From Nicotiana tabacum (Eukaryota > Streptophyta > Magnoliopsida > Solanales > Solanaceae), in NCBI RefSeq assembly GCF_000715075.1, contig NC_134089.1:67872697-67936696 (forward strand): a stretch of DNA of 64,000 nt, given 5' to 3'. This document shows positions 34,609 through 45,936 of the stretch, one piece after another. Each line of letters starts with the position of its first letter. Position 1 is the first letter of the stretch. The notes under the pieces were generated by a model. It made no database searches. It saw only the letters and a program-made list of their open reading frames with translations, and was not told the DNA's origin. Made by a program: the position numbers and the translations under genes.

Positions 34609-35516
34609 GATGCCGTGCCGATATTATGAATGTAAAAGCACGAAGGGTGATGTCGTGCCATGATATGAGTGATAATGCATGAAGGATAATGTCGTGCCAT
34701 GATTATGTGAGGTAAAAGCACGAAGGGTGATGCCGTGCTGAATCTATTAATTCTTATGGTGAGAACGAGAGTAAAAGCACGAAGGGTGATGTTGTGCACT
34801 TGTTATTGTTTTCCTTATTCTTGCTCATAATTGAATTATGGTGTTCTTTGTGCTTCTCTACTGAAATTTTATTAGTACTTAAATTATCAGATTTCATCTT
34901 CCACATTGCTTTTATTATTTGCTTGTTCCTGTTATTATTATTTGCTGTATATGATTTAACTACATAGGTTTTCTTGGTAGTATTGTCCTAGCCTCGTCAC
35001 TACTTCACCGAGGTTAGGCTCGACACTTACCACATAGGGTCGGTTATGCTGATAATACACTCTGCACTGTGTGCAGAACCCGGTGCTGGAGCATTTGGAC
35101 CATAGAGAGGTTGCTACCTTCAATACAACAGAGTCCCGAGGTAGTCCTGCAGACGTCCGCAAGCCTTGGCGTCTCCTTCTGTCCTTTCCATTCTATTTTT
35201 ATTTATTTCAGAGACAGACTTGTACTTTTCTATTCAGACCACTGTTCGTAGTATTCGTAGACGGTCCATGACATTGTGACACCAATTCTAGGTAGAGTTG
35301 TATTCTGGATTTTGTACTAGTATTTAGTTATATTATCAGATTTCGTCTTCCACATTTCTTTTATTAATATTGTTATTCCGCTATTGATCACTTGTTAATT
35401 TGAATTGTTAAAAGGTTAGGGAAAAAGGGTAATAAAATCTGTAACACTCGGCTTGCCTAGCTTTCACGAGTAGGTGCCATCATGACTCCCAAGGGTGGGA
35501 AATCCAGGTCATGACA
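34609..35516 (+). mobile_element. Tekay-like 5' LTR, right part
   Basis: This is the rest of the LTR begun at 29900. A minisatellite of GTAAAAGCACGAAGGGTGATGTC-type units with GTGC (34620-34800) opens it. Then come the CCTCGTCACTACTTCACCGAGGTTAGGCT block (compare 59120-59155) and the end CCAGGTCATGACA. The LTR end is followed by a 3-base spacer and a PBS. The single minisatellite split over both sides confirms that one LTR was interrupted. Confidence 0.88.
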
Positions 35517-35519
35517 AGT

Positions 35520-35531
35520 TGGTATCAGAGC
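35520..35531 (+). other. Primer-binding site for initiator tRNA-Met (TGGTATCAGAGC)
   Basis: TGGTATCAGAGC is the classic complement to the 3' end of plant initiator methionine tRNA (family knowledge). It lies three bases after the LTR end and proves a 5' LTR on the plus strand. Confidence 0.92.
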
Positions 35532-35713
35532 TCTAGGTTGCTTAGGTCTCACAATTCACGGACAAGCTTAGTAGAATCTGAGGGATTGGTACAGAGACGT
35601 CTGTATTTATTCCCCAGAGACTACAGAGTTAGGAAAAACTTCACATTTATTCTTTCCTGTCGTGCGACTTGATTTCTCAATGCTAATTAAACTTCCACTC
35701 TATTCTTTCACAG

Positions 35714-36238
35714 ATGGTGAGAACACGTACCACTTCATCAGCTGACCAGCAGCCCGAGCCCCTAGTAGCATCTCCTGCGGTGGGCAGAGGCCGAGGCCGT
35801 GCTAGGGCCCGAGGCAGATGTAGGGCTCAGCCCAGAGCTCGAGAAGCAGCACCAGTGGCAGAGCCTTAGGTTGAGTTTGACGATGAGGTTCCAGCCCAAA
35901 CAGTTCCAAAAGGACCAGCTCAGGTCCCAGAGGGATTTATTGCTACCCCAGTTCTTCAGGATGCTCTGGTCCGTCTAGTGGGCCTCATGGAGACTGTCAC
36001 TCAGGCAGGCTTGCTTCCTGTAGCACCAGCCGTCTCTCATGCTGGAGGAGGAGCCCAGACTCCTGCTACTCACACTCCGGAGCAGATGGATCCCCAGTTT
36101 CAGACTCCAGCAACTCAGCCAATTGGGGTAGTTTAGCCGGGTGCTGTGGCACAGACCGGTGAGGGGCCAACTATGTCTACTGATGCCTTGTGGAGGCTGG
36201 ACACGTTCATCAAGATTTTTACTACCACTTTTAGTGGA
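35714..36238 (+). pseudogene. Tekay-like gag, N-terminal 175 codons, truncated
   Basis: It starts with MVRTRTTSSADQQPEPLV after the PBS and leader. A glycine/arginine-rich stretch (VGRGRGRARARGR) and a proline/alanine-rich region with LVGLMETVTQAGLLP follow, typical of the N-terminus of chromovirus (Tekay/Del) gag. It is cut at about 36238, before the capsid domain, by sequence of the Ogre-type element. In-frame stops are visible near 35868 and 36136. The start is supported by the matching start at 59662. Confidence 0.85.
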
Positions 36239-39200
36239 CTCTTTTCTCGGAAACACAAAGGGTTTTCGGGCAAAGACAAAATGAGCAACTATGAGGGATT
36301 TTTGCCCGTTTGAAACTCCATGAGAAGCACTTTTGAAAAGAGTCTGACCGAACCTAGCTTCAGAGGTTGCCAACATATCCTTGGCTATAAAGGAATTAGT
36401 TCAGTGTAGTTTTAGTAGTTTTAGTAGCTGGGACTACCGAGAAACTGTGATTTCACTGTCATTGCTGTTGTTTCTGCTTGCTGATCTCCTTATCACACCA
36501 AAATGAAAAATAAAAAGCTAAACTAGCTAATCTTATCAACTACGAGTTACAAGATTCCTATCTATAAATCTTCTAAAGCTTGACCTTGAGTCTAGGATGG
36601 TTCTTCCTGCCGACTCTGATCTGAATCTTGATGCTCGTTAGCTGCAACCGCTGGATCAAGGTGGGACATGTGAAACTTGTGACTTCAATCAAATTTTGAG
36701 TAGTTCATATATTTTCTCCGCTTCTGCGCCTTGAGTTCAACTTCTTTTCTTATTTCTTCTTTTCTTTTATTTGGGTTGAGACTTCTTCTTTTGGTCGTCT
36801 CAAACCTTGTGCTTCACGGTGAAAACCTGTTAAGGCACCAAAGCAAACAAACAAACGAAATTTTTCTGCCCCAAATTCCACTAGAAAAATTTCGTTACTT
36901 ATTGTAACAAAATCTAAACTATAAGGATTGTGTATCCTTGGGAAAAAGAGATTAGGGAGTGGAGCCCTAAATTGGAATGGTTGCCAGGTTATGCTGGAAA
37001 GATGACCAGGTTATACCGGAGAAGAAAAAGATCCTCGGGTTATGCCGGGGAGGTCCACGGGTTATGCCAGGAAAGGTCATCGGGTTATGCTGGGGAGGTC
37101 CACGGGTTATGCCAGGAGGGTCCATGGTTATGCCGGGAAATTCATCGGGTTATGCCGGAAAAATAAAAGGTCCTTGTGTTTTGCCAGGAAAGTCACCGGG
37201 TTATGCCGGAAAAAGAAAAGGTCCTCGGGTAATGCCGAGGAGGTCATTGGTTTATTCCAGAAAAGAAAAGGTCCTCGGGTTATGCCAGGGAGTTCCATGG
37301 GATATGCCGGGAAGAAAAGCTCCTCGGGTTATGCCGGGGAGGTCATCGGGTTATGCCGAAAAAAGAAAAGGTCCTCGGGTTATATCGGGGAGGTCATCGG
37401 GTTATGCCGGGAAAGAAAAGGTCCTCGAATTATGGCTGGGAAGTCCATTGGTTATGCCGGGAAGAAAAGGTACTCGGGTTATGTTGGGGAGGTTATCAGG
37501 TTATGTCGGAAAAAGAAAAAGTCCTCGAGTTATGCCGGGCAAGTCCACGGGTTATGCCGGGAAGAAAAGGTTCTCGAGTTATGCTGGAGAGGTCATCCAG
37601 TTATGCCGGAAAAATAAGGTCCTCGGGTTATGCCGGGAAAGTCATCGGGTTTTGCCGGGAATAAAAGGTCCTCGAGTTATGCCAGGGAGGTCATCCGCTT
37701 ATGTCGAGGAGGTCATCTGGTTATGCCGAAAAAAGAAAAGGTCCTCGGGTTATGCTGGGGAAGTCCACGGGTTATATCGGGAAGAAAAGGTCCTCGGGTT
37801 ATGCTGGGGAGGTCATCGGGTTAAGCCGGAAAAAGAAAAGGTCCTCGGGTTATGCCGGGAATCAACTAGGGAGTGGAATCCTGAAATGGAAAAGACTACC
37901 AGGTTATGTTGGTAGCGATTAGGGAATGAGACCCTATATTGGGAAAACGTAGCTAGAGATTGGAGGTCCTATGCTACCGTGGTTTTGAATTTTCTTCTTC
38001 TTTTTTTTCATTTTTCTTTTAATACTTTATTCTAGAGAATGCATGAAATGTTAGAAAGGGACTTCCATTTTTGTGTTAATCTCTGCTGCAAGACCATTCT
38101 GGTCTCTGCGCACCTTGCTTTTATTGCACCTTCTCCTTGCGAGGTTATCTTAGATTCCACTTGTTTTCAAATCAAAGAACAATTTGTTAGTTTGAAACGG
38201 TGGTTGGTTTTGTGGCCTTGATTGTTTTGATCACTTGATCCCGGCCCAACCCTTTTGCTGAAATCTTTTACTACTTGCTGGCATTCTGGAAACTGATTTC
38301 TCTTCTAAAAACAGGGTAACTTGACCTTTCCCAAAATTTCACTTGATGGTTCACCCATGTGGGGCTTTGGCCTTTTCATCTTATTCTACCTTTATGGATA
38401 TTTTACTTTGGATTTCTTTCATTTTCCATGATTTTGATTTCGGAGCATCGGCCATCATGGCAAGTCGAGATCAACTTGATGCACCCGCTGAGGCTGGATG
38501 CTTTTCTTTAGATTTGGCTTTGTTAAGAAGCACCCTGTAAACCAATCTTGCCACCTTTTCTTTGTATTAGTCTCGGAAAAGAATCAGACCGAAAGAGATT
38601 CAAAGAAAAGTAAACAAAGGACAGGAAAATGAGTTTAAAGAGACGTGTCCCTTTTAGAGAAGGAAAGAAGGACTTATCTGGAGTGCATGCAGACTTCAAT
38701 AGACATGACATGCTTCTTGGACTGGATACCCGATCTGTGCAACCATCCAATCTTGCAAAAACCCTTCATAACCCATATCTCAAAAACTGAGGAACCTTGC
38801 CAGGACTCTTGTCTACCGATGATCTCAAAGAATTCCCTCTTTTCGATCAATGGCGCACTTTGCGGGTTTTCGCCAATTGACCTCTCTCATTTTTCTTCTC
38901 ACTGTTGCCTTATAGTGCTTTATTTGCGAGTTTTCACTTACAAGACTCTCTCATTTTTCATCAATTTCTCTGCTTACCATCACGTTACGGTGCTTGTAGG
39001 TTTTCACCACTAAGACTCTCTCATTTTATTTCTCTCATCTTGATTGCATCAGATCCAAACAATTGTTTCGATTTCAAACATCTTTTACTAATTGATTGGA
39101 AGGACTTGAACAAGGTTTGGGTAAAAGGACCTAGATTGAATTACAACTTTGAAACCGTTCAGACAGGATCATCGCCGAACCATTATAGCATCTGCCCCAG

Positions 39201-39484
39201 TTTCACTTTTTGGGGGAAATTGGATTTTTGTTTTGGTGTTACTGAACCCCAGAGAGAGGCTGCCTACGTATCCTTTCGGAATCAAGTCGAACGTAGTTCA
39301 GGGAAACATTTTGTTTTGTTGTTCTATGTTTTTTTTTGCTCTTTTACAAACGCTTTCAATTTCCAAAAAGGTAATGAAAGAAAAGTAACCGTCTCAAGGG
39401 GTTAGCAAAGGATTGGAGTGTTTGGGGTAGCGAGAATGAAAGCCTTCGTCATCCCAATCGGATAATGTTGTTGCTGCAGAAAGA
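36239..39484 (-). mobile_element. 3' untranslated region of a minus-strand Ogre-type element
   Basis: It lies directly downstream (minus sense) of the integrase stop at 39485. Ogre elements are known for long, hypervariable 3' UTRs with tandem repeats, and a 0.94-kb minisatellite is present (36977-37915). Two copies of a GAACC...GAGG-TGCC-A-C(A/G)TATCC motif lie at 36345 and 39245. The expected 3' LTR is absent: at 36239 the sequence joins Tekay gag. ORFs seen here (for example 38645-39013 and 38905-39405, plus strand) have no recognisable domain. Confidence 0.6.
36977..37915. repeat. Ogre 3'-UTR minisatellite: TCGGGTTATGCCGGGGAGG
   Basis: About 35 imperfect copies of a roughly 26-bp core (CGGGTTATGCCGGGGAGGTC or CGGGTTATGCCGGGAA). 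They often pair into about 51- or 62-bp higher units ending AAAAGAAAAGGTCC. The unit has no stop in the plus frames, which leaves long open frames (up to 312 codons) that I consider artefacts. Confidence 0.9.
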
Positions 39485-39804
39485 CTAGACATAATACCTT
39501 TTGACTGCGTCTACATTTATAGCTGTCTCGGGGTCATTTCCTTCAATGTCTCCCAGGTATAACGCCCCTCTTGGAAATATTTTTCTGATAATGTATGGTC
39601 CCTTCCAGTTAGGAGCGAACTTTCCTTTTGCTTCCTGATGGTGGGGGAGAATATGCCTCAAAACGAGTTGCCCCACTTCAAAGTTCTAGGCCGCACTTTT
39701 TTATTGTAGGCACGGTCCATTCTTTGTAGATACAGCTTCCCGTGGCAGACTGCGGACATTCACTTTTCATCAATCAGGGTTAACTGTTCCAGATGGGTTT
39801 TGAC
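39485..39804 (-). pseudogene. Ogre-type integrase, C-terminal part
   Basis: This is the end of the integrase that inserts element DNA. The minus-strand reading has GQLVLRHILPHHQEAKGKF, APNWKGPYIIRKIF and NVDAVKRYYV followed by a stop, the GPF/Y-type C-terminal module of plant gypsy integrases. It is separated from the catalytic core by the 9.4-kb insertion at 39810-49197. Stops near 39735 show decay. Confidence 0.88.
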
Positions 39805-39809
39805 CCACT
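39805..39809. repeat. Target-site duplication CCACT, left copy
   Basis: This is identical to 49198-49202 and flanks the TG...CA ends of the inserted element. The integrase reading resumes across it when the insertion is ignored. Confidence 0.92.
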
Positions 39810-40181
39810 TGTTTACCGTGAAAATGGTAATAACAATTAAATTTGTAAATGAGATTCTAAAAATACGTGATCTATTCCTGAGCTATTTTAGAGCAGTTGA
39901 TGCTAAGAGTGCTAAGTATAATGATGAAAAGTGAGCTAAAACGAGGCAGGAATCAAACCAAATGGGCCTGTTGACCGGGTGCATAGATGGTTGATGGGAC
40001 CTCGGGGTCGGTGTTAGTATTGATCTCGAATTATCGGGGGCAGTCAGGAATGGGATAACAGGTAGAGATATGATTAAGCAAGGCTCTATGCTACCAATAT
40101 TGAGCAATATAGTGAATAACAAATAAGAGAACGATAAATGCTGAAGTGGCCCCGTGCCAGTGAGAACGAACAACTTAGAAG

Positions 40182-40228
<47 letters not shown>
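40182..40228. repeat. (AG)n microsatellite in the LTR
   Basis: About 22 uninterrupted AG units. The partner LTR has a shorter run broken by ATAG (48800-48834). Confidence 0.95.
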
Positions 40229-40231
<3 letters not shown>

Positions 40232-40286
40232 TGCACTTGTGGAGAAATTGAGCAACATTAGCCCTTTACAAGGTAGGGAGAGTCCC

Positions 40287-40297
40287 CTTTATATAGG
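40287..40297 (-). promoter_or_regulatory. LTR TATA box, minus strand (CCTATATAAAG)
   Basis: It is conserved in the partner LTR at 48895-48905. On the minus strand it is followed by GGGGACTC, a plausible leader start. Confidence 0.7.
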
Positions 40298-40858
40298 AGG
40301 GGAGACTCGGCTACAAGCAAGTGGAGATTAATTACAAAGTATGGCAATGGAATGGCTTGACGTGATGCCTCAACATAGGCTCCGAATAGGCTGGGCCTGT
40401 CAGATGTAGCCATGTGCCTAGGGGGCTTCCTCCTCTATCCAGACTTTGTTCTTCGTTTCTTTCGAGTCGGACTTGGATGAGCCTCGAGGCCGATAACTCA
40501 ATCACGGCCTCGAGGTCTCGGGGCATGCTTTCGAAATGTCTTGATAGCGAGAAATCAAGTCTTCTGATTTCACCGCGTACAGATAGTCTCCGCGTTTCCC
40601 ATAATGAAGTGACGGGAAATGATTCTGACACTTGAATTCTCGAGCTTCTTTCAGCGATGCCATATCGATAATATGACCCCTGGCATAAGCTTCGCGGTGA
40701 TTGGACATCCACAGGCTCGCTTTTCAACCACATTCATTACACTCCCTGATTCTTACTTCCCAAGGTGCAGGTACCGCCGTCGGTTCGAATTTCCATGGGC
40801 GCATTAACTGCACCCATCGGTCAGTCTTCCAAAGCCTAGATGACCGTGTTGTAATCCC

Positions 40859-40870
40859 CTATAAATGGGG
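40859..40870 (+). promoter_or_regulatory. Candidate plus-strand TATA box for the antisense ORF (CTATAAATGGGG)
   Basis: CTATAAATGGGGGTGCC lies 1.6 kb upstream of the plus-strand ORF at 42471, inside the internal region next to the 3' LTR. It is the same style as the LTR TATA boxes of the other Tat-like element. Use as a promoter for the additional ORF is inference. Confidence 0.5.
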
Positions 40871-42470
40871 GTGCCTTGGCTTTGTTTTTCCTATCCTAGT
40901 GCCTTCGTTGGCTTGCTCGCCCATCTCTTCTTTACCGTTTTCTTTCACCTTTGAATATCATGTTGGGGGCTCATGACCATAAGTCTATTTGGAGGAGTTC
41001 CCTTAGACTGTGTTGTGGCCTTCTGCCGGGGCTTCCCTTCATCGAGTATAAACGTGTTGTCCCGCTGTTTCTGTGGTCGTCGGTATGCTGGCCCAAGGTG
41101 ATGAGGGATAGGGAGTCGGTTCCTCCCTTATGTAGATAGTCGTTCGGATTATGCATCGCTGCTCAAAAGGGGGCTCGGATTATACACCGCTGCTCACCTT
41201 CGTACCCCGGCTCGATGTGGTGCTCTGCTTCGAGTAGGGGGCTTGCACGGCTAGACGTCCCGAGAAGTAGATTCAAAGTAGCCGAGCAAGCGAGACCGAG
41301 GATTGTTCGGTCTGCTGTCTCTCCGAGGCTACCTTGGCCAAAGAAGGTCCTCGAGCTTTGGAGAGCTATGTCATTTTTTCATCCCTCCCTGCCACTCGCC
41401 TTGCCCCTTGGGGATATCAGTGTGGAAAGTTGGGATGGAACTTCCGAGGAGGAGTGTCCGGAGGTGCCTGTTGTGGACTTTCGAAGGTGGCTTGGTCTTT
41501 GGGCTTTCACCTTGTGTGACCTTTGTCTCTTCCTTTAGGCGTAGAGATCCCTCGTTGGCTATTGTAATTGTATGTAATGTCCCCTCGAGGGTTGCTTGTA
41601 CGCAAATTTTTATGAATAAGAATATACTTTGATGACTTATGCTTTCTTTACTTTGCTTTGTTTCCATATGCTCTTATGCACTTCGGGGCTCTTTGAATTC
41701 CTTCTTTTATTTGTTGACTATTGATATCTGTCTTGAGCGCGAGCATTCATTTCTGATCTTCTTCCGATCAACATGGCTCTCCTCCGAACCCATCGTCGTG
41801 CTTCGAACCAATCTTGGATTGATCTGATAGGACCGGGCTATCGAGGCCCTCCGAGTTGTTTGGAGATCATGCATCGAATTTCCAGGCCTTCGGGAACGTT
41901 ATCCTGGATGAAGGTCATCTTCAGGTACCTGGGAGTCCCTATTGATCTTGATGTAGATAACCCTTTTAGAATGTGTAAGATTGACTTTTGTTAAGGAGTT
42001 TGCTTATATTTGGGCGCTTCCTTGGACCTTTGTGGAGCTTTCGATCGAAGTTTCCTATGTTTATTCCTCTGGACCACGAGACCAGGTTTTTGCCTTGCGT
42101 CGAGTGTCGGAATTTAAAGCTTACCGAGGTCCAACTTCTTTGGGCCAGGGTTTTTTGATGTAGAGTGCTGCCTCGAGCTTGGAGATAATACGAACGGCCC
42201 CTCGAGTCTTGACTTCTCATTGAAGGGTACTTTCTGGATCGGGTATCGATCCGTCGATCTGCTTCGAGGCTGTTGGCTTCCCGGGGCTTGCCTCGGGCAG
42301 GCGAATCGTCACTGCTTCTCGCATATATGTGGGGCGGCTTCAGCTCCTTCGCAAGACTTACCTATTTTTAGATAGTCGCCTTTCTATTTTGGCACGAGGT
42401 ACTTCATCTCTTTAGGCGCGAAAAGTGTTGGTGCGCGCCCTTGCCTTGACCTGTTAGTTTCACCATAGTC

Positions 42471-43617
42471 ATGGAAACCACTTTGGGGCCCATCCGGCAG
42501 GGGATGGGGGGCGCTGCTCCTGATACTCAGGAATCGAGGGATTTCGCTCTAGAGACGGTGTCCTTGATGAGAGAGAAACACCAGGAGATGGCGGGCGACG
42601 GAGCCTTTAGCAGTGCTGGTCGGGCTAACATTTCCAAGGAAGGGGCGTCACCCGAGTCTGCTACTCCCGTAGTGCCTAACTCCCGGCCAGTGATTCCTTT
42701 AAGCGATCATGCCATGCCCGAGGTCGGTTCTTCTGGGGCCGCATGGGCAGGATCAACAGGAGTGTGCTCTGACTTTGAGGAAGTCCGTCGACTTCACTTT
42801 GTGGCGAGTTTATGCACAGTTTCCCTGTATCCCGTGTCCTCCTTCCTCTATTGAACCTTTCTTGTGCAGGCCTATGATAGGCTTAGGTCTGAGATACTTC
42901 TTCAAGGGGCCAAGCTCCAGAAGATTCTGGATGAGGGCAAATCCCTTAGGCTTCTTAGCAAGGAGAAGGAAGTTGAGCTGGAGCATTGGCGATATGAGGC
43001 GTACCAGAGCTCTAACTATGATAGCTATTTGATGGAGCAGGTAACTTCCTCTAGTATGTGCTTCGCTCCTTTCTAACCTTAAGGCTAACTCCTTTTTGCT
43101 GTATCAGTTGCAGAAAAAGGCGGAGGCCTTGGAGTGCCTCAAAGGCGACGTTAACCGCATTAGAGCTGCTTGCGAGGAGCTAAGGTCTCAAGTGCAGGCT
43201 CGAGCTTTAGAGGATATGGGCGTCTCAGCTAAGGTCCCTACCTTCGAGGTCCAACTCAGCTTGACTTATGACAACGCCAAAGTTCAAGCGGGTATAATTG
43301 GGAAACTTGAATCTGATCTCTCGAAGGTCAGATCCGAGATAATTGATGACTGGGAAGAAGTGGCATTAAGCCGAATCAAGGCTGATCATGACATGGCAAT
43401 TCATATGAAAGATGCTACTGATGCCCAAGCTGAGCTGAAGCGAGCTCTTGACCGGGAGAAGAGGATCGAGGAATATGTTCGCTATAGATCCCGGAGAGAG
43501 GTATTCGAGGAGTTCGATGCAAGGGGCTTCGTTCTCTCAGAGGAGTTGGCTCGAGCAAGGGCAGACGAGCATGACGCTCGGCCACTTCTTGTTGACGCTA
43601 CGGAGGGAAAATTTTGA
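42471..43617 (+). CDS. Antisense additional ORF of the Tat-type element: coiled-coil protein, intron-containing
   Basis: Three exon-like open pieces lie on the plus strand, opposite to the element's LTR/PBS orientation. The first starts METTLGPIRQGMGGAAPD at 42471. Exon 2 (42870-43040, after TTGTGCAG) reads AYDRLRSEILLQGAKLQKIL up to LMEQ, then GTAACT...TATCAG brackets a 67-bp intron (43041-43107). Exon 3 (43108-43617) continues in phase with LQKKAEALECLKGDV and ends at a TGA. Heptad-like leucine/glutamate/lysine patterns give a long coiled coil. Tat-lineage elements often carry antisense additional ORFs near the 3' LTR (family knowledge). The donor site of exon 1 is uncertain. Exons 2 and 3 are unbroken, which is unusual in this decayed window. 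Confidence 0.7.
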
Positions 43618-44049
43618 CGAGTCGTAGCCCTTTTAGTACGGAGTGTGGATTTTGCCGCTTTACCTCTTTGTTTCTAATATATACAGGATACGCCTATAGA
43701 TGGAGAATTCACTTTTTTACACATGTAATATATAAGAAGAAACTTGAAGCTTTATTTCTCTTGTACCTTTTTTCTGTTGTTGTTTTTGATCAGGCAGGCT
43801 GGTTTTGGTGTTTGGTGAGATCTTCATAGGTCTGGAACTGATCGGATAGATCCGGAGGCCCTTAAGTGTGATTTTTAACGTGAGCAGGTGTTGGGGCCTC
43901 CGTACTTGGCTCAGCTGTTTAGGCTTAGTTTTCGAGTTAGGCTCCGACTCGAGCCTTCTTGTCCTCGAATTTTGTGTGCCCGCGTAGGCAGGTAGTAGTT
44001 GTTTCTATCTCTTGCCCTTGGGCATTTGCTGTTCCAACTGTTTTGGGTC

Positions 44050-44780
44050 TAGTCTCTGAGTCGCATTGTGACTCGAGCTTCAATTGACCCTCAACCGCTT
44101 TCCTTCCTGCATGGGCCGATGATAATGTCCCTTTGTGCTTTGGGTCAAAGTGACCGTATGGGCGCGTGGCCCGGAGGTTTACTCGGCCGGCGACAGTGGC
44201 ACTTATGCCATGCATTTAGGCATATTGCAGCTTTCGGGTCCAGTCTCCGAGTCTTGTTGCGATTCGAGCTGTAATTGACCCTTAAATTTCCTTGATTTCC
44301 TGGCCGGCGATAGTGGCACTTATGTCGTGCCCTTAGGCATATTGCAATTTACGGGTCCAGTCTCCGAGTCGCGTTGCGATTCGAGCTGTAATCGACCCTT
44401 AAATTTCTTTAATTTTCTGGCTGGTGATAGTGGCACTTATGCCGTGCCCTTAGGCATATTGCAATTTTCGGGTCCAATCTCCGAGTCGCGTTGCGATTCG
44501 AGCTGTAATCGACCCTTAAATTCCCTTGAGTTTCTGGCTGGCGACAGTGGTGCTTGTGTCGTTTGGTCGTTGAGACCTTTTAGTATGTGGCCCGGAGGCT
44601 TGCATAGTTAACTATTTTTGATCTGGTCTCCAAATCGGGCTACGATTCGAGCTCATTTTAATCCTCAAGTTGTCAAGATTTTTAGCTGGCGACAATGGCT
44701 CTTACGTTGTTTGGTCGTAGAGACCTTTCAATATGAGGCCCATAGGCTTGCTTAGCTGGCGACAATGGCTCTTATGTTGT
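44050..44780. repeat. 117-bp tandem repeat
   Basis: GG(C/T)(C/T)GG(C/T)GA(C/T)AGTGG starts at 44185, 44302, 44419 and 44536, exactly 117 bp apart. Each unit holds TTAGGCATATTGCA and CCGAGTCGCGTTGCGATTCG. More diverged partial units lie on both sides (near 44040 and 44685-44770). 117 is a multiple of three, so one plus frame stays open over 94 codons. Confidence 0.92.
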
Positions 44781-45936
44781 TTTTTCCTGTGGGCTTTTTT
44801 GTAGGTTTTGTTTCCGCTCGTTAAGGTCTTTTAATAGTATTTTTGCCTGACCCGTCGTCGGTTCCAGAGGAACCTCGATTTCAAGTCATTGTCGGTGATG
44901 TTTTGAGCACCTCGTAAGGTTCATATCTCATAGTTCGAGTAGATCGACGCTCTTGCATTTTGGAGCTGACATGGTCGGAGCTCGTTTTTGCTTGTTGAGG
45001 GAAGCCTGTTTTAACCGGTTCTTTCCAAAGTATATTCAGAGTAGTGGCCTACGATTTTTAGCGACAGTCAGGCGTCCCCGAGCCGTGTTATTTTGGCTGT
45101 ATCAGCCATTTTGACCGTAGTCATATGCGTTTGGCCATAGCCATTTTTGATCCTAAGTGAGAGCTTATGCGTCTTACGTCGAGGGTATGCCCTTTAAGGA
45201 TTCTTACAAATGCAACGTATAGCCTAAACATCGTGATTTTCATGCCTGATGAGGTCTTACAGTTTGTCATGCCTATTGAGGTCTTACAGTTTGTCATGCC
45301 TATTGAGGTCATACAGTTTGTTTGTCATGTAGAATAGATCTGATTACGTCGAGGCTTCCCGCTAGGGGTCTTACAATTTCGGGTTTTCCAGTCGTATGGC
45401 GATCAACGGCAGTCTCCGAGTCATCGAGTTTGTTTAAGCTTGAAGACCGCTTCTCATGAGCTCGGAGTTACCTTCAAGGGGCTTGATGAGCCCAGAGTTG
45501 CCTTATAGGGGCTTGATAATCCCGGAGTTCCGACCCTAGGGCCATGTAGGCGCTGAATTATTTAAGTCTCCGAGTATCTCGGGACGTATTTGGCGGAGAG
45601 GCCTTTGCTTTGAATATGCCGAAATAGCCTTTTTCGAAGTATGAAATGCCGAAAAGGTACTCTTTATTTCTTGGCGTAAATATATGCTGCAAATACATGT
45701 TATCCCATTGTTATGAGCTCGACCTGCATGGGCGCTGCTCCTCCGATCATCTGATCTATTTACATGATTCCATTTTGAAACTTGGCCCGCCATTTATTGG
45801 CCTTTCCGGGGGGACGGTGTCCCTAAGAGAAGGTCATCGCACGTCATCTGACTGTAGAAGAAAGGACTACGATCTTGTTGGATCCCTTTCTAGGGAGTAT
45901 GCTGCTCTGCTAATAATCTTATTGGCGGGACCTTCT
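44781..45936. other. Tat-type element internal region without pol
   Basis: Pol should lie between gag (right) and the additional ORF (left), but on the minus strand I find no protease, RT, RNase H or integrase motif. Recurrent words are TCGAGT, CCGAGT and GAGCTCG. The absence of pol makes the copy non-autonomous. Confidence 0.6.
45239..45325. repeat. 31-bp tandem repeat, three copies
   Basis: CATGCCTGATGAGGTCTTAC, CATGCCTATTGAGGTCTTAC and CATGCCTATTGAGGTCATAC, each followed by AGTTTGT. Only the Tat-type element shows it. Confidence 0.9.

Larger units (their letters stand above)
39810..40581 (-). mobile_element. 3' LTR of the non-autonomous Tat-type element (772 bp)
   Basis: TGTTTACCGTGAAAATGG to CACCGCGTACA on the plus strand. 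The partner at 48424-49197 shares the whole length with by-eye differences about every 8-12 bases. An (AG)n run at 40182-40228 and a minus-strand TATA (CCTATATAAAG, 40287-40297) are at the same places in both. Confidence 0.92.

Noticed and set aside
35520..35531. tRNA gene at the TGGTATCAGAGC site
   Set aside because: Only the 12-base primer-binding complement is present, with no cloverleaf.
36977..37915. 312-codon plus-strand ORF as a repeat protein
   Set aside because: It is a translation of a tandem DNA repeat, several frames are open over the same bases, and the array lies in an element 3' UTR.
38645..39405. Plus-strand ORFs of 122 and 166 codons
   Set aside because: They overlap each other, lie in an Ogre 3' UTR, and show no domain or compositional sign of coding.
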